From Halorhabdus utahensis DSM 12940 (lineage in GTDB: Archaea > Halobacteriota > Halobacteria > Halobacteriales > Haloarculaceae), in assembly GCF_000023945.1 (NCBI RefSeq), contig NC_013158.1, positions 1,054,001-1,118,000 of the forward strand: a stretch of DNA of 64,000 nt, given 5' to 3'. The notes under the pieces are model-generated. The model was not told where the DNA came from. It was given only the letters and a program-made list of their open reading frames with translations, and searched no databases. The translations under genes and the position numbers were made by a program. This document shows, one piece after another, positions 14,966-24,264 of this stretch; position 1 is the first letter of the stretch, and every line of letters begins with the position of its first letter.

Positions 14966-17928
14966 CGTTCGATCCCTCCGGTTCGCTCGCCGAGGAGTGT
15001 CCTCGCCGGGGCGGTCCGAACGAGCGTTGCCGTGGCGAGAGCGGCACCGAGACCGACGAGCGCGAGCACGATGGCTGTCCCGAGCACTACGATCCAGGGG
15101 GCGAACACCGGTTGGATGGCGACGCCGAAGACCGAAAGCACGCCGGCCGAGGAGAGACACGCCAGGAGCAGATAGGTGAGCGGGAACGCCACCAGCAACG
15201 AAACCGTGCCGATCACGCCGGCGTCCCGAAGCACGAGGACGAAAACCTGGCCCGGGGTCGCACCGGTCGCCCGGTAGATCCCGATCGTCCGCCGTCTGGC
15301 GTGGACACCCCGGGAGAAGATGGCAGTCAGCCCGCCGACAGTCATGAGTGCGCCGAGCCCGGCGACGGCACCGACGAGCAGGGTGAGGTTCCCGAACACC
15401 AGCGACACGGCGCGGGAGAACGGTGTACTCCCCCGCTCGCCGTGGGTTGCAAGCGCAGCGACGAGGCGCTCGTTACCCGTCACGACCATCGTGGTTCGGG
15501 CCAGTTCAGTGTCCGTGTCGTCTGTCACTGTCACGTCGTACTCGCCCGGTGGATTGCGCGATAGCTGGGCCGAAACTGTCGTCGTTTCCCCGGGATCGAG
15601 TGACACTGTCCGATCGTGGCTGCTCGTCGGCCCAGAGATCGTCAACTCGGGAGCGACCGTCCGGTTCCAGGGGTTTTCGAGGTGTATCCGGGCGGTCGGC
15701 TGGACTCGGAATCCGGGGGATTCGGGCTGGATCGAGACCGAAACCAGCGGTCGACCGTCGCCGCCGGACCGATCGTCGCGGTCAACCCGGTCACTGATCG
15801 CCGTGACAGACTCGGTCACGGTTCGGCTATCGGCCGTCACGGTAAGCGTGTCCGCGCCGGGCGGAACCGTGATCCGGGCGACACCGGCCGAATCGGTTTG
15901 CACAGTTCGATTGCCGAGTGTCACCGTCGCATTGTCGACCGGCTCGCCGGCGGCGGTCGAAACTGCGACTCGTGGGGAAGCCCCGACGCGAACTGCCGAC
16001 GGGAAGCGAACCTGGAGGGCGTTCGGCTGCCGGACCGCTATCGACTGAGTCGCCGATCCGGCCCGAATCGACCAGATACCGGGTCGGGCGACCGACAGCG
16101 TCGTCGTCCGTTCGGTTCGTTCGCCCGGCGGGATCGCCAGGGTCACGTTCCGAGACGTGTTCGCGACCCGGATGGACACGGTTCGGGTTGCATTCGTCCG
16201 ACCGACGTTGACGGCGGTGACGGTGGTCTGGAACGACCGGTTGCGCACCACCGTCGCCGGCGCGGAGACGTCGACGACGTCGATCCCGCTCCCGGCCGCC
16301 GGCAGCCGGGTCGCTCGGACGACGTGGACTTGCCCCGGCGCGCGAGTGCTGAGATCGCGGGCCGTCGGCAACGGGACAAGCAGATGACTCTCGTAGATCC
16401 CCGGCGCGTCGTAACTGCCGACGATCGTCGTCCGCGTGAACGCCGATCGGGTGCTCCCGCCCACCAGGACGGTATCGCCGACGGAGAGGTTTCGCCGGGC
16501 GGCGAGGGACTCGCCGACGACCGCTTCGTCCGCCGACCGCGGGGCGCGGCCGGTCACCAGCGATGCCCCGGACACGTTCGCGAACGACGAGAAGTCGACG
16601 CCACGGGCGAGCGTCGGTTCCCCGTCGACGATCGGAAACAGCAAGATCTCCGGACTCGCATCGATCCCCCGGTCCTCGAGGACGGTCGCGAACGACTCCG
16701 GGACTGAGCTCGCGACGGGATGAACGGAGCCCGGTTCAACGATCGTCGCGTCCCCCGAATCGACCATGGGGGCCACCGCTGTGCCGGTCGAGACGAGGAC
16801 GACCAATAGCGTCAGAAAGACAGTGATCGTCGCGATGGTCGGAATCACTGCCCGAAAGCGAAGCAGCGTCAGGTCGACCCAGCCTGGAATCCACTCCCGA
16901 ATCCACCCACCGGTGGTGGGATCGCCGCCACCGCTCGATCGGATCGCGGCGGGCGGTATCCGACTCACCGGCCGGGACGCGAGATACCCGGCGATGGCCC
17001 CCAAGAGAACCACTCCCAGGTAGAGTGGGACCAACACGCCGAGTGCCGGGCGGGAGAGTGAGAGGTCCAGCGACACAGGGACGCCGAGAAAGACCGAAGC
17101 GTTGACCGCGACCCGAGCGGCGATGAGTCCGACCGCATAGCCGATCGCGACGCCGACCACCGTCACGATCGTGGCTCGCGCCGTGAACAGGGCGCGGACT
17201 GCACGAGGCGTGGCTCCCGTCGCCCGGACGATCCGGATCGTCTTCGCCCGATCCTGGACGCTCATCCGGGTGACGCTGAAGACGATGACCCCCACCAGGC
17301 CGGCCACCCCGGCGACGATCACGCCGAACAGAGACAGCGCTTCTTGGGCCCCACTGACGAAGAAGCGTGCAGCCCCTCGCAGCGGGATCGCATCGCGGTC
17401 GCTCGCCCGCTCGATCGCGTCGGTGCCGGTGTCGATCACGACAGCGCCATCCGGATCGAGTTGGTCGACGAGGCCACGCTCGGCGAGATACCAGCTGTCG
17501 GGAATCATCTCGACGTGCTGGCGGCCGGCGATCCGGACCTGGTCGACACCCGTCGTTGCCCCGACATCGGCGGTCGCCACGCCGTTCGTGAGGGCGCTCG
17601 CGAGCCCGGTCGCCGGCGTCGCCGCGGCGATCGTCTCGTTGGCACCCGGCGGAACCCCCAGAACGGTCGCGTTCGTGCCGTCGATCGGGACCGTTGCGAT
17701 GGGAAAGACCGCATCACGGCCAGCGCGGGCCGCCAGCTCGGCGGATCGGTAGCCGGTCACGTATCCCGTCGTGTCGAAGTCAGCGGCGATCGTCTGTAGC
17801 TGCTCGGTCCCGCTCACGAGAAGCAGCGCGCTCCCGGTCAGAAACGCGATCGAGACGCCGATGACGACCATCGACAGCCGATCGCGACGCGAATACCGCG
17901 CCAGGAGCTGTCGTCTATGACTCATCAC
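14962..17928 (-). CDS. giant FtsX/MacB-type ABC transporter permease
   Basis: The product has 988 residues, more than twice a standard permease. One FtsX core is at about 200-320 (GVIVFSVTRMSVQDRAKTI), with a further helix pair at about 360. A very long extracytoplasmic region (about 385-850) holds CARDB/Ig-like domains, such as TVTAVNVGRTNATRTVSIRV. The final FtsX core is at about 860-980 (GRTIGIYRATGATPGQ-type loops occur in both cores). This two-core layout fits MacB/LolC-like systems that move lipids or peptides or transmit force. It overlaps the ATPase gene by 14 bp. The cargo is unknown. Confidence 0.85.
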   Translation of the reverse strand: MMSHRRQLLARYSRRDRLSMVVIGVSIAFLTGSALLLVSGTEQLQTIAADFDTTGYVTGYRSAELAARAGRDAVFPIATVPIDGTNATVLGVPPGANETIAAATPATGLASALTNGVATADVGATTGVDQVRIAGRQHVEMIPDSWYLAERGLVDQLDPDGAVVIDTGTDAIERASDRDAIPLRGAARFFVSGAQEALSLFGVIVAGVAGLVGVIVFSVTRMSVQDRAKTIRIVRATGATPRAVRALFTARATIVTVVGVAIGYAVGLIAARVAVNASVFLGVPVSLDLSLSRPALGVLVPLYLGVVLLGAIAGYLASRPVSRIPPAAIRSSGGGDPTTGGWIREWIPGWVDLTLLRFRAVIPTIATITVFLTLLVVLVSTGTAVAPMVDSGDATIVEPGSVHPVASSVPESFATVLEDRGIDASPEILLFPIVDGEPTLARGVDFSSFANVSGASLVTGRAPRSADEAVVGESLAARRNLSVGDTVLVGGSTRSAFTRTTIVGSYDAPGIYESHLLVPLPTARDLSTRAPGQVHVVRATRLPAAGSGIDVVDVSAPATVVRNRSFQTTVTAVNVGRTNATRTVSIRVANTSRNVTLAIPPGERTERTTTLSVARPGIWSIRAGSATQSIAVRQPNALQVRFPSAVRVGASPRVAVSTAAGEPVDNATVTLGNRTVQTDSAGVARITVPPGADTLTVTADSRTVTESVTAISDRVDRDDRSGGDGRPLVSVSIQPESPGFRVQPTARIHLENPWNRTVAPELTISGPTSSHDRTVSLDPGETTTVSAQLSRNPPGEYDVTVTDDTDTELARTTMVVTGNERLVAALATHGERGSTPFSRAVSLVFGNLTLLVGAVAGLGALMTVGGLTAIFSRGVHARRRTIGIYRATGATPGQVFVLVLRDAGVIGTVSLLVAFPLTYLLLACLSSAGVLSVFGVAIQPVFAPWIVVLGTAIVLALVGLGAALATATLVRTAPARTLLGERTGGIER

Positions 17929-18613
17929 TCGAAATCGGTCGCTGATCGCCTGTTTCGGTCCGGGTGAGTGTGCCGTCTGTGAGTCGATAGATGGTTTCGA
18001 AATGCGAGGTGATCCGACGGTCGTGACTGACAGTCAACAGCGTTGTCGCCGCAAGTTCACTGGCCTCGAACAGCAACGAGATGACGCGATCGGTCGTTTC
18101 CGGATCGAGTTGCCCCGTGGGTTCGTCGGCGAGAACGATGTCCGGTTTGTTCGCCACCGCCCGGGCGATGGCGACACGCTGTTTTTCGCCCCCGGACAAC
18201 GTCGACGGATACCGATCGGCGATCGGCGAGATACCCAGTCCGTCGAGGACGGTATCGAGCCACGCGTCGTCGTACGATCGAGCGTGACTCTGTGGCAATT
18301 GCGCGTTTTCCCGGGCGGTCAGATCGTCGATCAGCTGGAAGTCCTGATAGACCATGCCCAGTCGATCTCGCCGGAAGAGCGCCCGCTCCCGCCTCGAAAG
18401 TCCCGTCACGTCGACGCCATCGATGACGAGTTCGCCGGACGAGCAGTCCGATAGCAAGCCGAATATCTCGAACAGCGTCGTCTTCCCGCTCCCGCTCTGT
18501 CCCTGGACGAGCACCGTCTCGCCGTCGTCGACAGCCACCGTGACGCCATCGATGACGTCGTTGCCTCCCCGCCGTACACGCAGATCCGTCGCGCGGAGGA
18601 CAGTTTCAGACAC
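17915..18613 (-). CDS. ABC transporter ATP-binding protein (LolD/MacB class)
   Basis: The product has 232 residues. Walker A is GQSGSGKTT (38-46), the Q-loop is VYQDFQ (about 88-93), the signature is LSGGEKQR (139-146), Walker B is IVLADEP (159-165), and the H-loop is TVSHD. Sequence and length fit the LolD/FtsE/MacB subgroup that drives FtsX-type permeases, and the next gene encodes one, overlapping by 14 bp. ATPase, permease and the GT-C-like gene form one minus-strand operon. Confidence 0.93.
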   Translation of the reverse strand: MSETVLRATDLRVRRGGNDVIDGVTVAVDDGETVLVQGQSGSGKTTLFEIFGLLSDCSSGELVIDGVDVTGLSRRERALFRRDRLGMVYQDFQLIDDLTARENAQLPQSHARSYDDAWLDTVLDGLGISPIADRYPSTLSGGEKQRVAIARAVANKPDIVLADEPTGQLDPETTDRVISLLFEASELAATTLLTVSHDRRITSHFETIYRLTDGTLTRTETGDQRPISSDES

Positions 18614-18788
18614 GACCGATAGTCACACCCCCGCCACTATGAATGGTGTGGACGGGACCGACCGTCTTTTCCCGTTCGGTCCGATGGTCCCCGGAACGGC
18701 AGTGCCGACATCGGGGCCACGGGCTGTGGGGGCGATCGGATCGACCGGCTGTCGTCGAGAGCGCCGTGGCTGCCCATGGGCGCGCCGC

Positions 18789-20387
18789 TCAGTCCCCGGA
18801 GAACGGTGGGCGCTCACTCCCCAGTCGATCGGAGACGCGTTCGATCGCCGACGTGAACTCGTCGTCGCCTTCGGTCATCTCCTCCCAGGCGACCAGGCCA
18901 CGTTCCTCGCGAGTCCCCGGCACCGTGTTGTCGAGCACGAACGCGATGACCCCACCGACAGCCATCTGGACGCCACCGACGATGTAGACGGTCTGGGAAA
19001 CGATTTCAGTACTGAGTATCGAGCCGAACAGTGGCACGTCGGCCATCCCCTGGCGGAGCAGTTCATACCCGCTGTCGACAGCATCGATCTGGGTGGCCGC
19101 AGTATCAATGTTACCCATATACGCTGGAATCGCCATCCCGGCGAAGATGGCGATCCCGACAATGAAGAGATTCCGTGAGGAGTCCAGATCCACGTACTTC
19201 AGGTTCGAGAGCCCGACAGCGACGATCTGGCCGAACATGGCGATGTACAACCCGCCGACGATGGGATCCGGGATGGTCGCGACGAGCGTACCGAAGTAGC
19301 CCACGAACCCGACCAGGATCATGACCGCTGCGCCGATCTGAACCACGTATCGAGATGCGACGCCGGTCAGCCCGATTGCGCCGATGTTCTCGGAGTACGA
19401 GGTCGATCCACCGGTCCCCATCAGCCCGGAGAAGAGGTTCGCGACACCTTCCATGCCGATGCCGTGGTTGATCCGCTGTTTCGATGGCGCGCCCTCACCC
19501 GAGAGTCGGGCGACGGCGTGATAATCGGCGAAGGACTCGATGATCGACGCGAGGACGCCGGCGAACATCCCGATGGCGAAAGACAGTTCAAAGCGCGGCA
19601 TTCCCCACATCAATGGATAATGGACCAGGATCGGATCTGCGCTCTGAATCGCAGCCAGATCGACAAATCCCGGCGCACCGGACGGGATGATCCCGGCGAC
19701 CGAGGCGATCGCCGCGACCAGCCACGCCACCGTGATCCCGAGCAGGATGGGAAACAGACTGAACAGCCGGCTCCGGTTTTTGAGATACTGCGAGAAGACG
19801 ACGATCAGGACCAACGTCAACAGGAGGAGATACCAGTTTTGCTGTGCACCGGCCAGGTTGGAATTGACGTCAGTGATCTGCGGTGCCGAAAACAGCGATA
19901 ACCCGATCAACGTGACGACCGGGGCCACGACCACCGGCGACAGATACTCGCGGATCTTCCCGACGAGTCCGAAATAGCCGATGGCAACTTCGACCACCGC
20001 GGCACTGATGATCGCCCCCTGTAAGAAGAGGAGTTTGGCGTTCCAGCCGGCCAGTTCGGGGATTGCGACGTTCGCCCCGACGATCGCGAGCGCCGGCGCG
20101 AGCATCGAGAACGGCGCGCCCTGGACGATCGGGTACCGATTGCCGAACGTGGTCTGTGCCAGGGTCGCGATCCCGCTGACGACGAAGAAGGTGCCGATAA
20201 ACTTCGCCGTCACATCGCCGGGCATCCCCATAGCCGATGCGAGAATCAACGGGACGGCGATGTTCGCGCCGATCATCGTCAGATAATGCTGGATGCCGAG
20301 AAGGAGGGAACGGGAAAGCGGCGGTCGGTCTTCGATGCCATACTCGACGAGCGAGTCGCGTTCGTCCACTGGCTCCGTGTCACCCAT
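18789..20387 (-). CDS. NCS2-family nucleobase (uracil/xanthine) permease
   Basis: The product has 532 residues with about fourteen hydrophobic segments. Family signatures are QHYLTMIGANIAVPLILASA near the N-terminus, the IESFADYHAVARLSGEGAPS segment in TM8 (the substrate/proton-binding Glu region), and GTGGSTSYSENIGAIGLTGV in TM10. This places it in the UraA/XanQ superfamily of uracil, uric acid or xanthine transporters; sequence alone does not separate these substrates. It stands alone, divergent from the deacetylase genes, with a charged C-terminal tail. Confidence 0.9.
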   Translation of the reverse strand: MGDTEPVDERDSLVEYGIEDRPPLSRSLLLGIQHYLTMIGANIAVPLILASAMGMPGDVTAKFIGTFFVVSGIATLAQTTFGNRYPIVQGAPFSMLAPALAIVGANVAIPELAGWNAKLLFLQGAIISAAVVEVAIGYFGLVGKIREYLSPVVVAPVVTLIGLSLFSAPQITDVNSNLAGAQQNWYLLLLTLVLIVVFSQYLKNRSRLFSLFPILLGITVAWLVAAIASVAGIIPSGAPGFVDLAAIQSADPILVHYPLMWGMPRFELSFAIGMFAGVLASIIESFADYHAVARLSGEGAPSKQRINHGIGMEGVANLFSGLMGTGGSTSYSENIGAIGLTGVASRYVVQIGAAVMILVGFVGYFGTLVATIPDPIVGGLYIAMFGQIVAVGLSNLKYVDLDSSRNLFIVGIAIFAGMAIPAYMGNIDTAATQIDAVDSGYELLRQGMADVPLFGSILSTEIVSQTVYIVGGVQMAVGGVIAFVLDNTVPGTREERGLVAWEEMTEGDDEFTSAIERVSDRLGSERPPFSGD

Positions 20388-20626
20388 GCCTGTCGCCTAC
20401 CTGCACAGAGGGCATTGAAAAAGTATCGGAACGGCCGCTTCCTTCGATGGTAACTCACCTAACACATCGGGGGCCAATCCACATCAGGACCGTTGGTTTA
20501 TCGTCAGTTCACCCCCGATACCGATCAGTTCGTCTCGAAAGTGTAGGTTTAAAATTACTATCGTCAATTCATGAAGATAAAATATCACAACGCTTATCGA
20601 GCGGGTCCAAAAATTTGGACTGTCGT

Positions 20627-21895
20627 ATGTCAGACCAAGATACGGGGGAGCGGACGACGGTCGATCGTCGGCGGTTTTTGACGATCGCGGGGGCAACAGG
20701 ACTCGCAGCGCTTGCCGGCTGCGAGGAGGATACGACGACAGAGGGCGGGGAAACACCGACGGAAACGTCGAAACCGTCGGATACAGAGACAGACACGGAG
20801 ACGGAAGCCGACACGGAAACGGAAGCCGAAACTGCGGATGAAACAGAAACCGAAACGGAGACTGAAGCGGAAACCGACACGGAGACCGAACCGGAACTGG
20901 ATCCAGAAGTCCCGCAGTCGGCGAACGGGCCGCTGGCTCCATTGCCGACGCCCGACCGAAACGAGGTCCCGAAGCCGGCGGGGGATGCAGGGGGCCTCGA
21001 AGTGCTCGACTGGGCCGGATTCGAGGGCGCTGTCACCTACACGTACGACGACGGCCAACCCTCGAATCTCGAACACTACAGCGCACTCGCAAAGACCGAG
21101 ATGAATATGACGTTCTATCTCACCAGCAACGTGAACTTCGATGGGTACGAAGGCGGCTGGACGCTGGCCGCTCAGGACGGTCACGAACTCGGGAACCACA
21201 CTGTCAGCCATCCCTACGCCGATATGAGCGATAGCTCATTCGCCGAGCCAGCGGCGGACCCAGCAGCCGAAATCGAGGGGTGTTCCCGGTATATCATCGA
21301 CAATCTGGGCCAGGAAGACGTCTGGACGATGGCTGCTCCATTCGGCGACACCGGCTGGAGTGAGCCGGCCAAGCAGTCCGATCTCTTCCTCAATCGTGGG
21401 GTCGGTGGCGGGGCCGTCGCTCCCAATGACGACACTGACCCGTACAACCTGCCGTGTTACATGGCCCAGGAGGGCGACACTGCCGGGACCTTCACCGATC
21501 TGATAGACAATGCACGGGACAACGGTGAGTGGCAAATCTTCCTGTTTCATACGATCGCTCCGACCGACGAGGTGTGGTACGCGCCAGTCGAAGTCGACGC
21601 GATCATCGACAGTATCGAGCACGCCAAATCCACCGGCGACGTCTGGATCGACACGCTTGCCACCGTCGGCGCGTACTGGCGCGGCCAGCAGATACTGGAA
21701 TCCGCCGACGTCACGGAGTCCGACGGGGAAACCGTTTGGTCGTGGACACTGTCCGAGTCGTTCCCGGCCGGTCGCCACGTCCGTGTGACCGTCGACGGCG
21801 GGACGCTCTCCCAGAACGGCACGGAACTGGAGTGGAACTCCCACGGGTATTACGAGGTCGCGCTGGACGAGGAGTCCCTGACGCTGTCGGCATAG
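20627..21895 (+). CDS. Tat-exported lipoprotein, NodB-type polysaccharide deacetylase
   Basis: The ATG at 20627 gives 422 residues with a twin-arginine signal (DRRRFLTIAGATGLAALAGC, lipobox Cys at 33). A Thr/Glu-dipeptide-rich linker spans about 45-90. The deacetylase domain has TYTYDDGQ (D141, D142) and HTVSH (H191, H195), the expected catalytic and metal ligands of carbohydrate esterase family 4, then APFGD. A C-terminal beta domain follows. It probably removes acetyl groups from extracellular or surface polysaccharide. A near-copy lies downstream and the C-terminal 30 residues are identical in both. Confidence 0.85.
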   Translation: MSDQDTGERTTVDRRRFLTIAGATGLAALAGCEEDTTTEGGETPTETSKPSDTETDTETEADTETEAETADETETETETEAETDTETEPELDPEVPQSANGPLAPLPTPDRNEVPKPAGDAGGLEVLDWAGFEGAVTYTYDDGQPSNLEHYSALAKTEMNMTFYLTSNVNFDGYEGGWTLAAQDGHELGNHTVSHPYADMSDSSFAEPAADPAAEIEGCSRYIIDNLGQEDVWTMAAPFGDTGWSEPAKQSDLFLNRGVGGGAVAPNDDTDPYNLPCYMAQEGDTAGTFTDLIDNARDNGEWQIFLFHTIAPTDEVWYAPVEVDAIIDSIEHAKSTGDVWIDTLATVGAYWRGQQILESADVTESDGETVWSWTLSESFPAGRHVRVTVDGGTLSQNGTELEWNSHGYYEVALDEESLTLSA

Positions 21896-21970
21896 GGAAT
21901 CCGAGCCGACGGTTCACGATGGCTGGCGGCCCAGGTCGAACCGTCAATACCCGACCGCCCCTCTATACAG

Positions 21971-22060
21971 ATGAGCGATATCGACGAGGCGGTTGAACGC
22001 GACCCACTCCGCGAGCAATTCGAGCAGGATCGAAAGAAGCGCGGGACAACCGACCACTGA
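21971..22060 (+). pseudogene. duplicated 5' stub of the Zn-ribbon gene at 23493
   Basis: A 29-codon frame, MSDIDEAVERDPLREQFEQD followed by RKKRGTTDH, matches the first 25 residues of the 23493 gene (MSDFDEEAERERLREQFEQD). It lies at the same distance after the first deacetylase as the full gene lies after the second. It marks the end of the duplicated unit. Nothing in 29 residues suggests independent function. Confidence 0.8.
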
Positions 22061-22113
22061 TGAGCAAAAATATGAAGGCCCATGTATTTTGAGCCTAAAA
22101 TATCACACGTCAC

Positions 22114-23418
22114 ATGACAGATCAGGATACGGGGGCACGAACCCGGATCGACCGTCGTCGATTTCTGACGATTGCGGGAATATCTGGACTTATCACACTC
22201 GCTGGCTGTGGGGACGATAGTTCATCTAACGGGGGGACACCGACGGGTACTTCGAACACTCCGGAGCAGTCGGGTATGGTAGAAATCGGGGGCGAGACGC
22301 CAACCCAGACGGAAACCGAAACCGAGACTGAAACCGAAACGGAAACAGAAGAGACTGAAACGGAGACCGAAGCGGAAACCGAGACTGAAACAGAGACTGA
22401 AACGGAGACCGAACTGGATCCGGAAGTCCCGCAGTCGGCCAACGGGCCGTTGGCTCCATTGCCGACGCCCGACCGAAACGAGGTCCCGAAACCGACAGGC
22501 GAAGTAGGCGGCCTCGAAGTGCTCGACTGGGCCGGATTCAAGGGGGCCGTCACCTACTCATATAACAACGGCCAACCCTCGCAGCTCGAACACTACGACG
22601 CGCTCGCGGCGACAGAAATGAACATGTCGTTCTATCTCTCCGTCAACGTCGAGGACGACGTCTCGGGGTTCGAGGAGGGCTGGACGCAGGCCGGTCAGGA
22701 TGGCCACGAACTCGGCAATCAAACCGTCAGCCATCCGTACGTCGATATGACCGAGAGCTCCTTCGGCGAGGCGCTTTCGGATCCAGCAACCGAGATCGAG
22801 CAGTGTAGCCAATACATCACCGAGACGCTGGGACAGGAAGACGTCTGGACGATGGCAGGACCCTACGGCGACAGCGGCTGGAGTGAGCCAGCCGAGCAGT
22901 CCGATCTCTTTCTCAACCGCAAGCTTGGTGGCGGTGCCATTGGCCCGAACGACAACACCGACCCGTACGACCTGCCGTGTTACGTGGCCGAGGAGGGCGA
23001 CACGGCCGAGACCTTCACCGGTCTGATCGACGACGCACGGGACAACGGAGAGTGGCAGATATTTACCTTCCACTCGATTTCACCGACCGACCAGGAGTGG
23101 TACGCGCCCGTCGACATCGACGCAATCACGGACAGTATCGAATACGCCAAATCCACCGGCGACGTCTGGATCGACACGCTTGCCACTGTCGGCGCGTACT
23201 GGCGCGGCCAGGCGCTCCTCGAATCCGCCGACGTCACTGCGTCCGACGGGGAAGCCGTCTGGTCGTGGACGGTGCCGGAGGAGTTCCCGGCCGGCCGCCA
23301 CGTGCGCGTCACCGTCGACGGCGGGACGCTTTCCCAGAACGGCACGGAACTGGAGTGGAACTCCCACGGGTATTACGAGGTCGCGCTGGACGAGGAGTCC
23401 CTGACGCTGTCAGCGTAG
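22114..23418 (+). CDS. NodB-like lipoprotein paralogue with catalytic residues replaced
   Basis: The 434-residue twin-arginine lipoprotein (lipobox LAGC at about 33) carries an expanded Thr/Glu repeat linker and a deacetylase fold about 75% alike to its upstream twin. The catalytic motif reads TYSYNNGQ (N151, N152 in place of Asp-Asp), and the first metal ligand is changed (QTVSH, Q203), although H207 remains. Family 4 esterases need the Asp and both His. I infer a non-catalytic, perhaps carbohydrate-binding, protein. It follows its twin by a tandem duplication and precedes the Zn-ribbon gene. Confidence 0.85.
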   Translation: MTDQDTGARTRIDRRRFLTIAGISGLITLAGCGDDSSSNGGTPTGTSNTPEQSGMVEIGGETPTQTETETETETETETEETETETEAETETETETETETELDPEVPQSANGPLAPLPTPDRNEVPKPTGEVGGLEVLDWAGFKGAVTYSYNNGQPSQLEHYDALAATEMNMSFYLSVNVEDDVSGFEEGWTQAGQDGHELGNQTVSHPYVDMTESSFGEALSDPATEIEQCSQYITETLGQEDVWTMAGPYGDSGWSEPAEQSDLFLNRKLGGGAIGPNDNTDPYDLPCYVAEEGDTAETFTGLIDDARDNGEWQIFTFHSISPTDQEWYAPVDIDAITDSIEYAKSTGDVWIDTLATVGAYWRGQALLESADVTASDGEAVWSWTVPEEFPAGRHVRVTVDGGTLSQNGTELEWNSHGYYEVALDEESLTLSA

Positions 23419-23492
23419 GGATTTCGCGTCGGTCGATCCCGACCGGCCAGGAGGTCGCAACGTCTATGTCCGTTGACCGGCCCTCTAGACAC

Positions 23493-24155
23493 ATGAGCGA
23501 CTTTGACGAGGAGGCCGAACGCGAGCGCCTCCGCGAACAGTTCGAGCAGGATCGAAAGAAGCGCGAGGCGACCGAACAGATGAGCGAATTGCTGTTGCAG
23601 GGCGCGACGATGACGGATACCCACTGCGAGACGTGTGGCGATCCCATCTTCCGGTACGACGGCCAGGAGTTCTGCCCGACCTGTCAGCAGGCAGCCGGCG
23701 AGAACGCAGCCGACGGAACGAACGCCGGCGATGGAGCCGACGATACGGCAACAGCCGACGACGGAACACCCGAAACCCAAAGCGCGGCGGCGAGCCAGCC
23801 AGCTGAGCCGGCGGCGAACACCACAGATACACCGGATGAGCAGGCGGTCGAATCACCGGAGAACGTATCGACAGGGAAAGGCGGACAGCCCGGGGCTTCG
23901 GGCCAGACGGCAAGTCCGCCGTCGAGTGCCCAGCCCGGGCAGCGTGTCGACGTCCCGGGACTCGAACCCGGTGAGCAGCGACCGCCGTCTCACGGTGCCG
24001 GCGACCTGCAAGACGCGCGGGACTCACTCGTCGCGACGCTGTCGTCGTTTGCCCGCCAGGCGGAGGCGACAGACGACCCACGCCGTGCGCAAGATGCCCT
24101 CGAAGCCGCCCACGAGGCCGCCGAAGCGCTGGCGGCACTCGAGAACGTCCGTTGA
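23493..24155 (+). CDS. autoantigen p27-like zinc-ribbon protein
   Basis: The ATG at 23493 gives 220 residues. The N-terminal 35 residues form a charged helix. A Sjogren's/scleroderma autoantigen 1-type zinc ribbon follows at about 44-66 (THCETCGDPIF…EFCPTC, two CxxC pairs). A long disordered Ala/Gly/Pro/Glu segment and a C-terminal helical bundle (DARDSLVATLSSFARQAEAT…) complete it. The family is widespread and near-universal in haloarchaea, with an unknown cytoplasmic role. It is the last gene of the deacetylase duplication block. Confidence 0.8.
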   Translation: MSDFDEEAERERLREQFEQDRKKREATEQMSELLLQGATMTDTHCETCGDPIFRYDGQEFCPTCQQAAGENAADGTNAGDGADDTATADDGTPETQSAAASQPAEPAANTTDTPDEQAVESPENVSTGKGGQPGASGQTASPPSSAQPGQRVDVPGLEPGEQRPPSHGAGDLQDARDSLVATLSSFARQAEATDDPRRAQDALEAAHEAAEALAALENVR

Positions 24156-24264
24156 TCCGTTCGTCGATCCGTGCCGATGCGTGATCGGTTCGGCCGAGAA
24201 GGCCGTTTTCCGGTTACTTCGTGGTTAGCGCCCACTTTTACCCGAGAAGAACGTCGATTTGACC

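Noticed and set aside
13241-15160. Longer start for the GT-C-like gene (639 codons)
   Set aside because: The first 65 codons are Arg-rich antisense-like sequence within the permease gene; the ATG at 14965 gives a membrane-protein start and the standard 4-bp overlap.
15616-16707. Plus-strand ORF of 363 codons
   Set aside because: Arg/Asp-rich product typical of a shadow frame in GC-rich DNA; it lies wholly antisense to the ABC permease.
20740-20900. Repeat array in the first deacetylase gene
   Set aside because: It is the coding repetition of Thr-Glu codons in a disordered linker, explained by the protein sequence.
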